From an uncultured Eubacteriaceae bacterium (GTDB lineage: Bacteria; Bacillota; Clostridia; Eubacteriales; UBA1433): a stretch of 11,039 bases of DNA. How positions within the stretch are numbered: the first letter of the stretch is position 1; each line of letters opens with the position of its first letter. A program made the translations under genes and the position numbers. The notes beneath the pieces are model-generated. The model had not been told where the DNA came from, did not search any database, and saw nothing but the letters and a program-made list of their open reading frames with translations. Positions 1-6,425 of the stretch are shown piece by piece. Where the stretch lies: assembly GCA_937880125.1 (NCBI GenBank), contig CALFLU010000021.1:1-11039 (forward strand), written 5' to 3'.

Positions 1-24
1 AAAAGATAATTGTTTTAGCCGCAC
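1..24 (-). mobile_element. Putative 5' end of a group II intron interrupting pnp (only the first 24 bases are in the window)
   Basis: Seen: on the minus strand, pnp codes correctly up to ...TTTCCC (Phe-Pro), then TA at 26-25, then GTGCGGCTAAAAC from base 24 leftwards. PNPases normally continue Tyr-Thr-Ile/Val-Arg here, so TA fits the first two bases of the Tyr codon (TAY), and homology is lost immediately after it. Known: bacterial group II introns start with GUGYG, and GTGCG matches exactly. Inferred: an intron begins at base 24 (5' splice site between 25 and 24), with a reverse-transcriptase/maturase ORF and the 3' exon (starting C or T, then Thr-Ile/Val-Arg codons) beyond the left edge. 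The last exon bases (TTTCCCTA) would act as IBS1. Only 24 bases are visible, so no domain structure, ORF or boundary can be confirmed. Alternatives are a different insertion, a rearrangement or a misassembled contig end. Confidence 0.5.
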
Positions 25-1283
25 TAGGGAAAATCGTCCTGGGTCGGCAGCACCGGCAAAAGCGCTCTGCCTGCCAGGGCACCGTGTCCTATTTCGCGTC
101 TGCCCGGTCCTCTGCTCGGTCGCGTTTCGCCTACGGAAAAAGACGGGAAGTTGTAGTGATGCATATATCGCTTATATTCTTCATCCGTTATGCCGTCAAT
201 GATTTGTACGTCCGAAAAGGCACCAAGAGTTACTACCGACAGCGCCTGGGTTTGACCTCTGGTAAAGAGCCCGCTGCCGTGCACGCGTGCCAACAATCCC
301 ACTTCGCAAGAAATTTCTCTGATTTCTTCCAGCGCTCTGCCGTCAGGTCTTATTTTTTCTTTGGCAATCATGCTGCGCACGATGGATTTTTCCAATTTAT
401 CGATTGCCTGATCTATCTCTTTTTCTCTGTCTTCATATTCCGGTAAAAGCAGTTCTTTGATTTCTTCGGCAACGCCATCGGCTTTCAGCTCGCGCTGTGC
501 CTTGTCACTGTCGCGCAGAGCTGCGTTCATTTTTTCATACCCTGCTGCCTTCACTTTGTCCACAACATCCTCTGCAGGCACACAATACACGCCTTCGCGC
601 TTTTCTTTTCCGACTTCGGCAATAATTTCTTCTTGGAATGCGATGATTTTTTTGATTTCTTCATGCCCTGCTATAATGGCACCAATCATCACCTCTTCGC
701 TGACTTCGTTGGCACCGGCTTCCACCATCATAATGGCCTCTTTGGTTCCGGAAACAACCAAATCCAATGCGCTGTTTTCGCGCTGTTCCACGGTGGGATT
801 CATAATATACTCCCCGTCAACATAGCCCACAGCCACCGAGCCGGTGGGTCCGTTAAAGGGAACATCCGAAATGGACAGTGCGATGGAAGAGCCCACCATT
901 GCCACAATTTCGGGCAAATTGTCTTGCTCAACCGAAAGCACCGTGGCCACCACTTGCACATCGTTGCGCATTCCCTCGGGAAACAGCGGACGAATGGGTC
1001 TGTCAATTAAACGAGACGAAAGAACCGCCTTTTCCGAAGGTCTGCCTTCACGCTTGATAAATCCGCCGGGGATTTTTCCTACCGAATATAATTTTTCTTC
1101 ATAATCCACGCTCAGCGGAAAAAAATCCAATCCTTCGCGCGGTGTCTTGCTCATGGTCGCTGTTGCAAGTACATTTGTATCACCATAGCGCAAAAACACA
1201 GCCCCTGCGGCCAGCTGCGCCATTTGTCCTGTCTCTACTATCAATTCTCGTCCTGCAAACATCGTCTTAAATGTTTTTTTCAT
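24..1283 (-). CDS. pnp: Polyribonucleotide nucleotidyltransferase (PNPase), 5' exon / N-terminal part
   Basis: PNPase degrades RNA 3' to 5' by phosphorolysis, releasing nucleoside diphosphates, and works as a trimer in mRNA decay. The 419 residues seen hold the first RNase PH domain (about 10-145), the all-alpha linker domain (about 150-310, acidic and helical) and the start of the second RNase PH domain. Family signatures include KIPGGFIKREGRPSE, LIDRPIRPLFPEG and RGPGRREIGHG. The family is usually about 700 residues. The frame ends at TAG (26-24) inside the conserved FPYTIR stretch, so the catalytic Ser-Ser and Asp residues and the KH and S1 RNA-binding domains are missing from the window. 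The TAG appears to be created by the exon joining a putative group II intron, so this may be a split gene rather than a dead one. The ATG start has AAAGGAAG a few bases upstream. The usual GALAERAL motif reads GALAGRAL here. It follows rpsO, the usual arrangement. Confidence 0.93.
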   Translation of the reverse strand: MKKTFKTMFAGRELIVETGQMAQLAAGAVFLRYGDTNVLATATMSKTPREGLDFFPLSVDYEEKLYSVGKIPGGFIKREGRPSEKAVLSSRLIDRPIRPLFPEGMRNDVQVVATVLSVEQDNLPEIVAMVGSSIALSISDVPFNGPTGSVAVGYVDGEYIMNPTVEQRENSALDLVVSGTKEAIMMVEAGANEVSEEVMIGAIIAGHEEIKKIIAFQEEIIAEVGKEKREGVYCVPAEDVVDKVKAAGYEKMNAALRDSDKAQRELKADGVAEEIKELLLPEYEDREKEIDQAIDKLEKSIVRSMIAKEKIRPDGRALEEIREISCEVGLLARVHGSGLFTRGQTQALSVVTLGAFSDVQIIDGITDEEYKRYMHHYNFPSFSVGETRPSRGPGRREIGHGALAGRALLPVLPTQDDFP

Positions 1284-1321
1284 GCATACTTCCTTTCCAG
1301 CAATTTGCTATCCATATAAAG

Positions 1322-1352
1322 CGAGGCGGAACTTGAACCAAGCACCGCCCCG
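1322..1352 (-). terminator. Strong hairpin between rpsO and pnp (attenuator, terminator or processing site)
   Basis: In the minus-strand RNA, CGGGGCGG (1352-1345) pairs with CCGCCUCG (1329-1322), 8 bp with one G.U. After a 2x2 internal loop an inner CUUG/CAAG stem of 4 bp is capped by a 3-base loop. It starts 6 bases after the rpsO stop. What follows is CUUUAUAUGG, a poor U-tract, so full rho-independent termination is doubtful. Partial attenuation, an RNase processing site or protection of the rpsO 3' end are all possible. In E. coli, pnp controls itself through RNase III cleavage of a leader hairpin in this same gene interval; whether that holds here is inference. Confidence 0.55.
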
Positions 1353-1358
1353 TCAGAA

Positions 1359-1628
1359 TTACTTTCTCAAATTCAATTTCGAAATAATGTCTCGATATCT
1401 TTCAATATCTCTGTCTGCCAAATAGTTGAGCAATCTTCTGCGTTTACCGACCATCATAAGCAACCCTCTTGTGGAATGGTGGTCTTTTTTATTTACTTTC
1501 AAATGTTCGTTCAGTCTGTCGATTTGCTCCGTCAAAATTGCGATTTGCACTTCGGGTGAACCCGTGTCGTTATCGCCTCGTTTAAAACGATCTACAATTT
1601 CCTTTTTTTCTGCAGCAGTTAATGCCAT
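1359..1628 (-). CDS. rpsO: 30S ribosomal protein S15
   Basis: S15 is a primary binder of 16S rRNA in the platform of the small subunit, at the helix 20/21/22 junction, and contacts the large subunit in bridge B4. The 89 residues match the family's normal length (88-89). Hallmarks seen are the N-terminal helix, the D-TGSPEVQIA segment at about 20-30, LNEHLK, KKDHHSTRGLLMMVGKRRRLLNYL at about 46-70 with its rRNA-binding His/Ser/Arg residues, and the C-terminal RYRDIISKLNLRK helix. The ATG has a strong GGAGG 9 bases upstream. The gene sits between ribF and pnp, as in most bacteria, and probably has its own promoter inside the end of ribF, with a structured leader between. Intact, nothing unusual in the protein. 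Confidence 0.98.
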   Translation of the reverse strand: MALTAAEKKEIVDRFKRGDNDTGSPEVQIAILTEQIDRLNEHLKVNKKDHHSTRGLLMMVGKRRRLLNYLADRDIERYRDIISKLNLRK

Positions 1629-1657
1629 TTTCCTGTTCCTCCGTTTTCTTCAGCCAT

Positions 1658-1695
1658 AACCCTGCCATTCGTCGGAATCATCGAATAACTGAGCC
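1658..1695 (-). promoter_or_regulatory. Leader hairpin upstream of rpsO, candidate S15 autoregulatory element
   Basis: In the minus-strand RNA, GUUAUUCG (1689-1682) pairs with CGAAUGGC (1671-1664), 8 bp including two adjacent U.G pairs, around a 10-base loop. Beyond an A/A mismatch the stem continues for five more pairs (GGCUC 1695-1691 with GGGUU 1662-1658), again rich in G.U. It ends about 30 bases before the rpsO start codon. S15 proteins are known to repress their own mRNAs through leader structures, often containing adjacent G.U and G-C pairs that mimic the 16S site. Assigning that role here is inference from position and pairing alone. Confidence 0.4.
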
Positions 1696-1702
1696 ATCGC
1701 TG

Positions 1703-2623
1703 CTAATGTAATGTTTTGATATACTTTTTTGCGTAATCTGTATCATTATATAGTTGTTTTTTCAGTTCGTCAAGGTTTTCAAAGTTTTTTTCGTCGCGTA
1801 TCTTTTTCAAAAAATAAATCGGCAAAATTTCGCCGTAAATATCCCCCTCAAAGTCCAAAATAAAGGTTTCTATGCGGTAGGGATGGTTGACAAAAGTCGG
1901 ATTAATCCCCACATTGGTCAAGGCATAATAAGCCCTTTGCGCAACGCAAGTCTTTGTCAAATACACACCGTTTTGCGGCATAATCAATTTTTTTGGCATT
2001 TGCATATTTGCCGTGGGAAAGCCCAACTTTCTCCCTAAATGCTTGCCGTCAATCACCCTCGAGCAAAGATAAAACTCTCTGCCCAGCATTTGATTGGCAC
2101 GCTCAATGTTGCCGTTTTCGATTTCTTTGCGAATGGCGGTGCTGCTGATAACTTGTCCTTCAAATTTCACCGGCGCCACTGCCTCAACGTCAAAACCCTC
2201 TTCGGCGCCGATTTGCTTCAATAGTGCATTGTCTCCCGCCCCGGCTTTGCCGAACCGATTGTTAAAGCCTATCGTCATTTTTTTAATGTCGATTTTTTTG
2301 AGCAGATATTCTGTCACAAACCGCCTCGGATCCATATTCATAACAGTTTCATCAAAATCAATATAGAGCAGATAGTCAACGCCCATTTGTGCAAAGATTT
2401 CTTCTTTTTGCTTTTTCGTCGTAATATATTTTACTTTGTCAATGCCGAAAATAACATCTCTGGGGTGCTTGTCAAAGGTGAGCACCACCTTGCTTGCAGG
2501 GCTGCTGCTCAGCATATGTTGTAATATTTCTTGATGCCCCAGGTGAATTCCGTCAAAAAAACCAAACGCCACTGAGGCATCGGGTATTCTTTTTTTTATG
2601 TCGCGCATTTTTACTACTCTCAT
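1703..2623 (-). CDS. ribF: Bifunctional riboflavin kinase / FAD synthetase
   Basis: RibF phosphorylates riboflavin to FMN and then adenylylates it to FAD, in the cytoplasm. The protein is 306 residues, normal for the family (about 300-320). The N-terminal FAD-synthetase domain (about 12-170) has the nucleotidyltransferase motif GFFDGIHLGHQ (HxGH type), TFDKHPRDV, FNNRFGKAGAGD and STAIR. The C-terminal riboflavin kinase domain (about 180-305) has GRKLGFPTAN, NGVYL and the NVGINPTF segment. The chosen start is ATG at 2623, with GAAGGA at 2635-2630 six bases upstream. An in-frame TTG two codons earlier would overlap that ribosome binding site and is rejected. It begins 27 bases after the nrnA stop. 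In many Firmicutes truB lies just before ribF; it is absent here. The last 30 codons contain a probable promoter for rpsO. Confidence 0.97.
   Translation of the reverse strand: MRVVKMRDIKKRIPDASVAFGFFDGIHLGHQEILQHMLSSSPASKVVLTFDKHPRDVIFGIDKVKYITTKKQKEEIFAQMGVDYLLYIDFDETVMNMDPRRFVTEYLLKKIDIKKMTIGFNNRFGKAGAGDNALLKQIGAEEGFDVEAVAPVKFEGQVISSTAIRKEIENGNIERANQMLGREFYLCSRVIDGKHLGRKLGFPTANMQMPKKLIMPQNGVYLTKTCVAQRAYYALTNVGINPTFVNHPYRIETFILDFEGDIYGEILPIYFLKKIRDEKNFENLDELKKQLYNDTDYAKKYIKTLH
1745..1773 (-). promoter_or_regulatory. Sigma-A-type promoter inside the 3' end of ribF, driving rpsO-pnp
   Basis: On the minus strand, a TTGACG -35 box (1773-1768, 5 of 6 consensus) is separated by exactly 17 bases from a perfect TATAAT -10 box (1750-1745). 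The predicted start is near 1738, giving a leader of about 110 bases ahead of rpsO. The bases also encode ribF residues (LDELKKQLYND), so the promoter is embedded in coding sequence. An independent promoter for rpsO-pnp is common in bacteria. No experimental support is available here. Confidence 0.65.
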
Positions 2624-2650
2624 ACACAATCCTTCGCATACTTCACAAAG

Positions 2651-3604
2651 TTATATTTTCGCACGGAGGGCTTGATTCAGCGCTGCTATGATGGTTGTTA
2701 TATCACCTTTCCCATCACCCCCCGCCGCCTTTTTGTGCCCTCCACCGCCAAACAATTGCGCAATTTTTGCCACATCCACCTTGCCGTTGGAGCGCATCGA
2801 AATTTTAAAGGTGTCGCTCGTTTCCTGCTTGATGAAGATTGCCACCTCTACGCCTTCAATGTTTCGCAGCACATCGATCATGTTTTGCAGTTGCATGTCG
2901 GTCTCTTCGTCCATCACATGGTTTTCATAATCCGCCAATTCCAAATAGGACAGCGCCACTTTGCCCTGAAAGGATAACTCAATGCGCTCAATGACACGCG
3001 CAAGATATTTCAATTTTCCCATGCCGTATTCGTCCATTTTTTGGTTGATTTCGCTGAAATCATTTCTTATTTCAAAGAGTTTTGCCGCCTTAATATGCGT
3101 CTGTGCCGTTACATTGCTGTAACGAAAATTGCCAGTATCCGTTGAAAGCGACAAATATAGCCATGCGGCTGCTTCATAACCGATGTCGATTCCTGCCGCA
3201 TCATACAAGTCCATGACAACTTCTCCCACAGCAGCCACGGCGGGCAAAACATAGTTGAGTGTGCCGTAATTTTTGTTGGTTACATGATGGTCCATCACAA
3301 CAATTTTGTCGGCAGCCTTCAGCAACGATTCTTTGTAAAGAAAATTCGGATCCGCACAATCCAATGCAATAATCAAGTCAAATTGCCGGTTTGTTTCGTC
3401 AACAAAATACGCCGCTTCCGGTGCAATTTTCATTTTCTTCGAAACAGCCGGATCCACCACATAAGTGACTTCTTTTTTCAGCGCCTTTAACAACAACCCC
3501 AGTGCACAAACAGACCCTATCGCATCACCGTCAGGGCGCTTGTGCGTCAACAACAAAATCGATTTGCTGTCCTTAATGCATTCTAAAATTTTATTTATCA
3601 TCAT
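2651..3604 (-). CDS. nrnA: DHH-family bifunctional oligoribonuclease / pAp phosphatase NrnA
   Basis: NrnA finishes RNA decay by degrading oligonucleotides of a few residues, and dephosphorylates 3'-phosphoadenosine 5'-phosphate. The 317 residues match the family (about 310-325). The DHH domain has THKRPDGDAIGS at 20-31, an Asp in LDCADP at about 82, the eponymous DHH at 105-107, and STDTGNFRYSN at about 154-164; these supply the Mn2+ ligands. The C-terminal DHHA1 domain carries GGGGHKKAAGG at 286-296, the RNA-binding glycine-rich motif. The start is a double ATG at 3604/3601 inside the end of rbfA (14-base overlap) with no strong Shine-Dalgarno, so translational coupling to rbfA is likely. 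Placement beside rbfA and near pnp suits an RNA-turnover role. A c-di-AMP phosphodiesterase such as GdpP is excluded, since there are no PAS/GGDEF or membrane segments. Confidence 0.93.
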   Translation of the reverse strand: MMINKILECIKDSKSILLLTHKRPDGDAIGSVCALGLLLKALKKEVTYVVDPAVSKKMKIAPEAAYFVDETNRQFDLIIALDCADPNFLYKESLLKAADKIVVMDHHVTNKNYGTLNYVLPAVAAVGEVVMDLYDAAGIDIGYEAAAWLYLSLSTDTGNFRYSNVTAQTHIKAAKLFEIRNDFSEINQKMDEYGMGKLKYLARVIERIELSFQGKVALSYLELADYENHVMDEETDMQLQNMIDVLRNIEGVEVAIFIKQETSDTFKISMRSNGKVDVAKIAQLFGGGGHKKAAGGDGKGDITTIIAALNQALRAKI

Positions 3605-3950
3605 CTTTTTTGTTCAATTCAGAAATAAGCGCATTCATTTTGATGCCGTATTCCAGCGTGTCATCTGAGACAAAATTGATTTGCGGAGTATTATAAGTCT
3701 TGAGACTTTTACCCAACTCTCTTCTCAAATAACCCTTGGCACCGTTGAGCGCTGCAGTCACCTCGTCGCGGGCCTCTTTGCCTTCCAAGACACTGATATA
3801 GACCTTCGCTGTCTTAAAATCATTGGTGCTGTCCACCTTGACAATGCTGACCATTCTGTCTTTGAGTCGATAATCTTTGATTTCTTCGCGAATCAGTCTG
3901 CTGAGTTCTCTTTTTATTTCTTCATTGACTCTGTCTACTCTGTAAGCCAA
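3591..3950 (-). CDS. rbfA: 30S ribosome-binding factor A
   Basis: RbfA binds the immature 30S subunit and aids late 16S rRNA 5'-end processing, and matters for cold adaptation. The 119 residues form the single KH-like fold, with AYRVDRVNEEIKRELSRLI at the N-terminus, a central VDSTNDFKTAKVYISVLEG strand pair and a C-terminal LKTYNTPQINFVSDDTLEYG segment typical of the family. The start appears to be TTG at 3950, because no in-frame ATG precedes the conserved AYRVDRV. AAAGGGA, within the last codons of infB, lies about 10 bases upstream as ribosome binding site. It begins 4 bases after the infB stop and its end overlaps nrnA by 14 bases. A lysine/aspartate-rich tail (KKDDDK) encodes the nrnA start region. 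Confidence 0.95.
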   Translation of the reverse strand: MAYRVDRVNEEIKRELSRLIREEIKDYRLKDRMVSIVKVDSTNDFKTAKVYISVLEGKEARDEVTAALNGAKGYLRRELGKSLKTYNTPQINFVSDDTLEYGIKMNALISELNKKDDDK

Positions 3951-3954
3951 AAGA

Positions 3955-6135
3955 TCAATCCCTTTCTATTTCGACCATTTTAAATCCTTCAATGATGTCG
4001 CCTTCTTTAAAGTCATTAAACCGCTCGATGCTCAATCCGCATTCATAGCCTGTAGCCACTTCGCGCACATCGTCTTTAAAACGCTTCAGAGAGCTGAGCG
4101 CAGCTTCGACAAGCACAATGCCGTCGCGTATTACCCGCACTTTTTCATGGCGATTGATAACGCCTTCCAGCACATAGCACCCCGCAATGACCCCTACACC
4201 GGGCACCTTAAAGGTCTGACGTACCTCTGCACTGCCGGTGGCAATTTCTTTAAACTCTGGATCGAGCATACCCTCCATTGCCGCTTGCACGTCTTCAATC
4301 AACTCATAAATCACGCGATAGGTTCTGATATCCACGTTTTCCTTGGCGGAAACCCTTTTGGCGTTGGCATCCGGACGCACATTGAAGCCCAAAATAATCG
4401 CATCCGATGCCGATGCCAAGGACACATCTGTTTCCGAAATGCCGCCCACTGCACCGTGAACGATGTTGATTTTCACATTTTCATTTGACAGGCGCAAAAG
4501 AGATGCCTGAATGGCCTCCAGTGAGCCTTGCACGTCCGCCTTTACCAGCAAGTTGATCTCTTTTAAGTTGCCTTGCTGAATTTTGCTGAAAATATCTTCC
4601 AAGCTCATGGGTGCCGATTTTCTCTGCGCATTCGCCTTGTGTCTGTTGATACGCATTTGCGTATCTTTTTTTGCTTCTTTTTCGCTCTGCACAACATAGA
4701 ACCGATCCCCCGCATTGGGCACTTCGCTAAAGCCCATGACTTCCGCAGGAAACGACGGTCCCGCTTTGTCGATTTTTTTGCCGATGTCGTTGGTCATGGC
4801 TCTGATTTTTCCGTAAATTTCGCCGCTGACCACAATGTCTCCCAATTCCAATATGCCGGATTCCACCAGCATTGTGGCAATGGTTCCCCTTTGGCTGTCT
4901 AATTGTGCTTCGATAATGGTGCCCACCGCAGGCATGGTTTTGTTCGCCTTAAGCTCTTCGACTTCCGCTACCAGTAGTATCATCTCCAGCAAATCTTCAA
5001 TACCCATATTTTGTTTTGCCGAAATGGGTACACAAATGGTGTCTCCGCCAAATTTTTCCGCAACCAAGCCATATTCTGTCAGCTCCTGCATGACTCTATC
5101 CACATTGGCGGTTGGTTTGTCGATTTTGTTAATCGCCACAACAATGGGCACTTCTGCCGCCTTTGCATGGTTGATTGCCTCCACCGTCTGCGGCTTAATG
5201 CCGTCGTCGGCGGCAATAACCAAAATGGCAATATCCGTCACCTTTGCACCGCGCGAACGCATCTCCGTAAAGGCTGCGTGACCCGGTGTGTCAATAAAGG
5301 TGATTTTTTCTCCGCCCACATTGACCATATAAGCACCGATGTGCTGTGTAATATGTCCGGCTTCACCGCTAATGACATTTGTTTTTCGTATTGCGTCCAG
5401 CAGCGACGTTTTGCCGTGGTCAACATGCCCCATAACGGTGACGATGGGCGGGCGCGAAGACAAATAACGTTCGTCTTCATAGTGCATTTGCAGCATTCGC
5501 TCCACCAAATCTTCGTCTTCTTCCACCTCGAGTTCAATGTCAAATTCCTGAGCCAAAATATACGCCGTATCAAAGTCAATTTCTTGGTTAATCGTAGCAA
5601 TAACACCCAGCTCCATCAGTTTTTTGATAAGCTCTACCGTGCTTTTGCCAATCGCTTCCGCCAAGTCCCCTACACTTATCATCGGAGAAATCACGACCGT
5701 TCCTTCAACTGCTTCTCCCTCTTTGCTCAGGCGTTTCAGTTTTTCTCGCTTATAGATGCCCTTGTTCTTTTTAACAATTTTTGCATTATTTTGCCGTTTT
5801 GCCGGTCTTTGCTGCTGGGCGTTTTGTGCACCGGGCGTCGTCTTTGCCTGTCCTTTGTCTTTTTGTCTTCCTTTCGACGCAGATGCAGTGCCTTCTTTAC
5901 CGCGCAAACGTGCCGAGGGTTTCTCTTTTTTTTGTGCCCCCTCGTTGGTTTTTTCTTTCTTTTCTTCGGGTTGTTGCGCTTTTCCGAAATTGTTTTTAAA
6001 ATATTTGACTTGCTGTTCTGTCAGCGCACTCATATGATTCTTTGCGGGAATGCTCAGCTTGTTCAGTTCTTCTACCAGTGTTTTGTTGGGTATGTTCATT
6101 TCTTTTGATAATTCGTGAACTCTCATAGTTGCCAT
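3955..6135 (-). CDS. infB: Translation initiation factor IF-2
   Basis: IF-2 is the GTPase that recruits fMet-tRNA to the 30S subunit and promotes subunit joining. The 726 residues are normal for a Firmicute. Order seen: a first IF2-N domain (about 4-50), a Lys/Gln/Glu-rich low-complexity linker (about 51-135), a second IF2-N domain (about 145-205), then the G domain from about 228 with G1 GHVDHGKT (236-243), the GHITQHIGAY switch with the G2 Thr, G3 DTPGH (282-286), G4 NKID (336-339) and G5 SAK (372-374). Domains II to IV follow, including the VKADVQGSLEAI and FNVRPDANA motifs and a C-terminal fMet-tRNA-binding beta-barrel. The ATG at 6135 has a strong AAGGAGG 7 bases upstream. It starts 14 bases after ylxR with no ylxQ between them. 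A 365-codon open frame on the opposite strand is judged a shadow. Confidence 0.98.
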   Translation of the reverse strand: MATMRVHELSKEMNIPNKTLVEELNKLSIPAKNHMSALTEQQVKYFKNNFGKAQQPEEKKEKTNEGAQKKEKPSARLRGKEGTASASKGRQKDKGQAKTTPGAQNAQQQRPAKRQNNAKIVKKNKGIYKREKLKRLSKEGEAVEGTVVISPMISVGDLAEAIGKSTVELIKKLMELGVIATINQEIDFDTAYILAQEFDIELEVEEDEDLVERMLQMHYEDERYLSSRPPIVTVMGHVDHGKTSLLDAIRKTNVISGEAGHITQHIGAYMVNVGGEKITFIDTPGHAAFTEMRSRGAKVTDIAILVIAADDGIKPQTVEAINHAKAAEVPIVVAINKIDKPTANVDRVMQELTEYGLVAEKFGGDTICVPISAKQNMGIEDLLEMILLVAEVEELKANKTMPAVGTIIEAQLDSQRGTIATMLVESGILELGDIVVSGEIYGKIRAMTNDIGKKIDKAGPSFPAEVMGFSEVPNAGDRFYVVQSEKEAKKDTQMRINRHKANAQRKSAPMSLEDIFSKIQQGNLKEINLLVKADVQGSLEAIQASLLRLSNENVKINIVHGAVGGISETDVSLASASDAIILGFNVRPDANAKRVSAKENVDIRTYRVIYELIEDVQAAMEGMLDPEFKEIATGSAEVRQTFKVPGVGVIAGCYVLEGVINRHEKVRVIRDGIVLVEAALSSLKRFKDDVREVATGYECGLSIERFNDFKEGDIIEGFKMVEIERD

Positions 6136-6149
6136 ACGCCTCCCTCCTT

Positions 6150-6416
6150 TTATTTTTTATTCTCCATAATTTCTCGAACAATTTTTTCTTTATCTTCTAT
6201 GTCAATGTCCGCCTGAAACGCTTTGTCCAGTCTTTTGCTATCTTTGAGTTTTTCGATGCAACTCTCTTTTTCACACACATAAGCACCCCGCCCGTTTGCC
6301 CGCAAAGTCGGATCGAAAAAAACTTGTCCTTCTTTGTTTTTTACAATACGATACAGCGCCCTTTTGTCTGATTTTTCATTGCAGATCAAGCAGCTGCGAA
6401 TAGGAACTTTCTTCAT
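6150..6416 (-). CDS. rnpM: YlxR family RNA-binding protein (RnpM, RNase P modulator)
   Basis: This small basic protein belongs to the YlxR (DUF448) family, a standard member of nusA-infB operons. The B. subtilis protein has been described as binding RNase P RNA and modulating its activity, hence rnpM. The 88 residues show the family signature: KVPIRSCLICNEKSDKRALYRIV at the N-terminus with the CxxC pair (Cys 9 and 12), then NGRGAYVCEKESC at about 41-53, then a charged helical tail. The start ATG at 6416 has AGGAGG upstream and lies 9 bases after the nusA stop; the gene's end is 14 bases from infB. In many Firmicutes the L7Ae-like ylxQ follows; here it does not. Confidence 0.93.
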   Translation of the reverse strand: MKKVPIRSCLICNEKSDKRALYRIVKNKEGQVFFDPTLRANGRGAYVCEKESCIEKLKDSKRLDKAFQADIDIEDKEKIVREIMENKK

Positions 6417-6425
6417 ATTGTCCTC

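Noticed and set aside
2624..2629. TTG start two codons upstream of the ribF ATG
   Set aside because: It would leave almost no spacing after GAAGGA; the ATG at 2623 has proper spacing.
3672..3700. TATAAT-like sequence within rbfA
   Set aside because: The best upstream -35 candidate (TTGGGT) is poor and spaced only 15 bases away, and no gene start follows at a sensible distance.
5011..6108. 365-codon open frame on the plus strand opposite infB
   Set aside because: Its protein is Phe/Arg/Cys-rich with no recognisable domain, and it mirrors the well-supported infB frame. It is a composition shadow.
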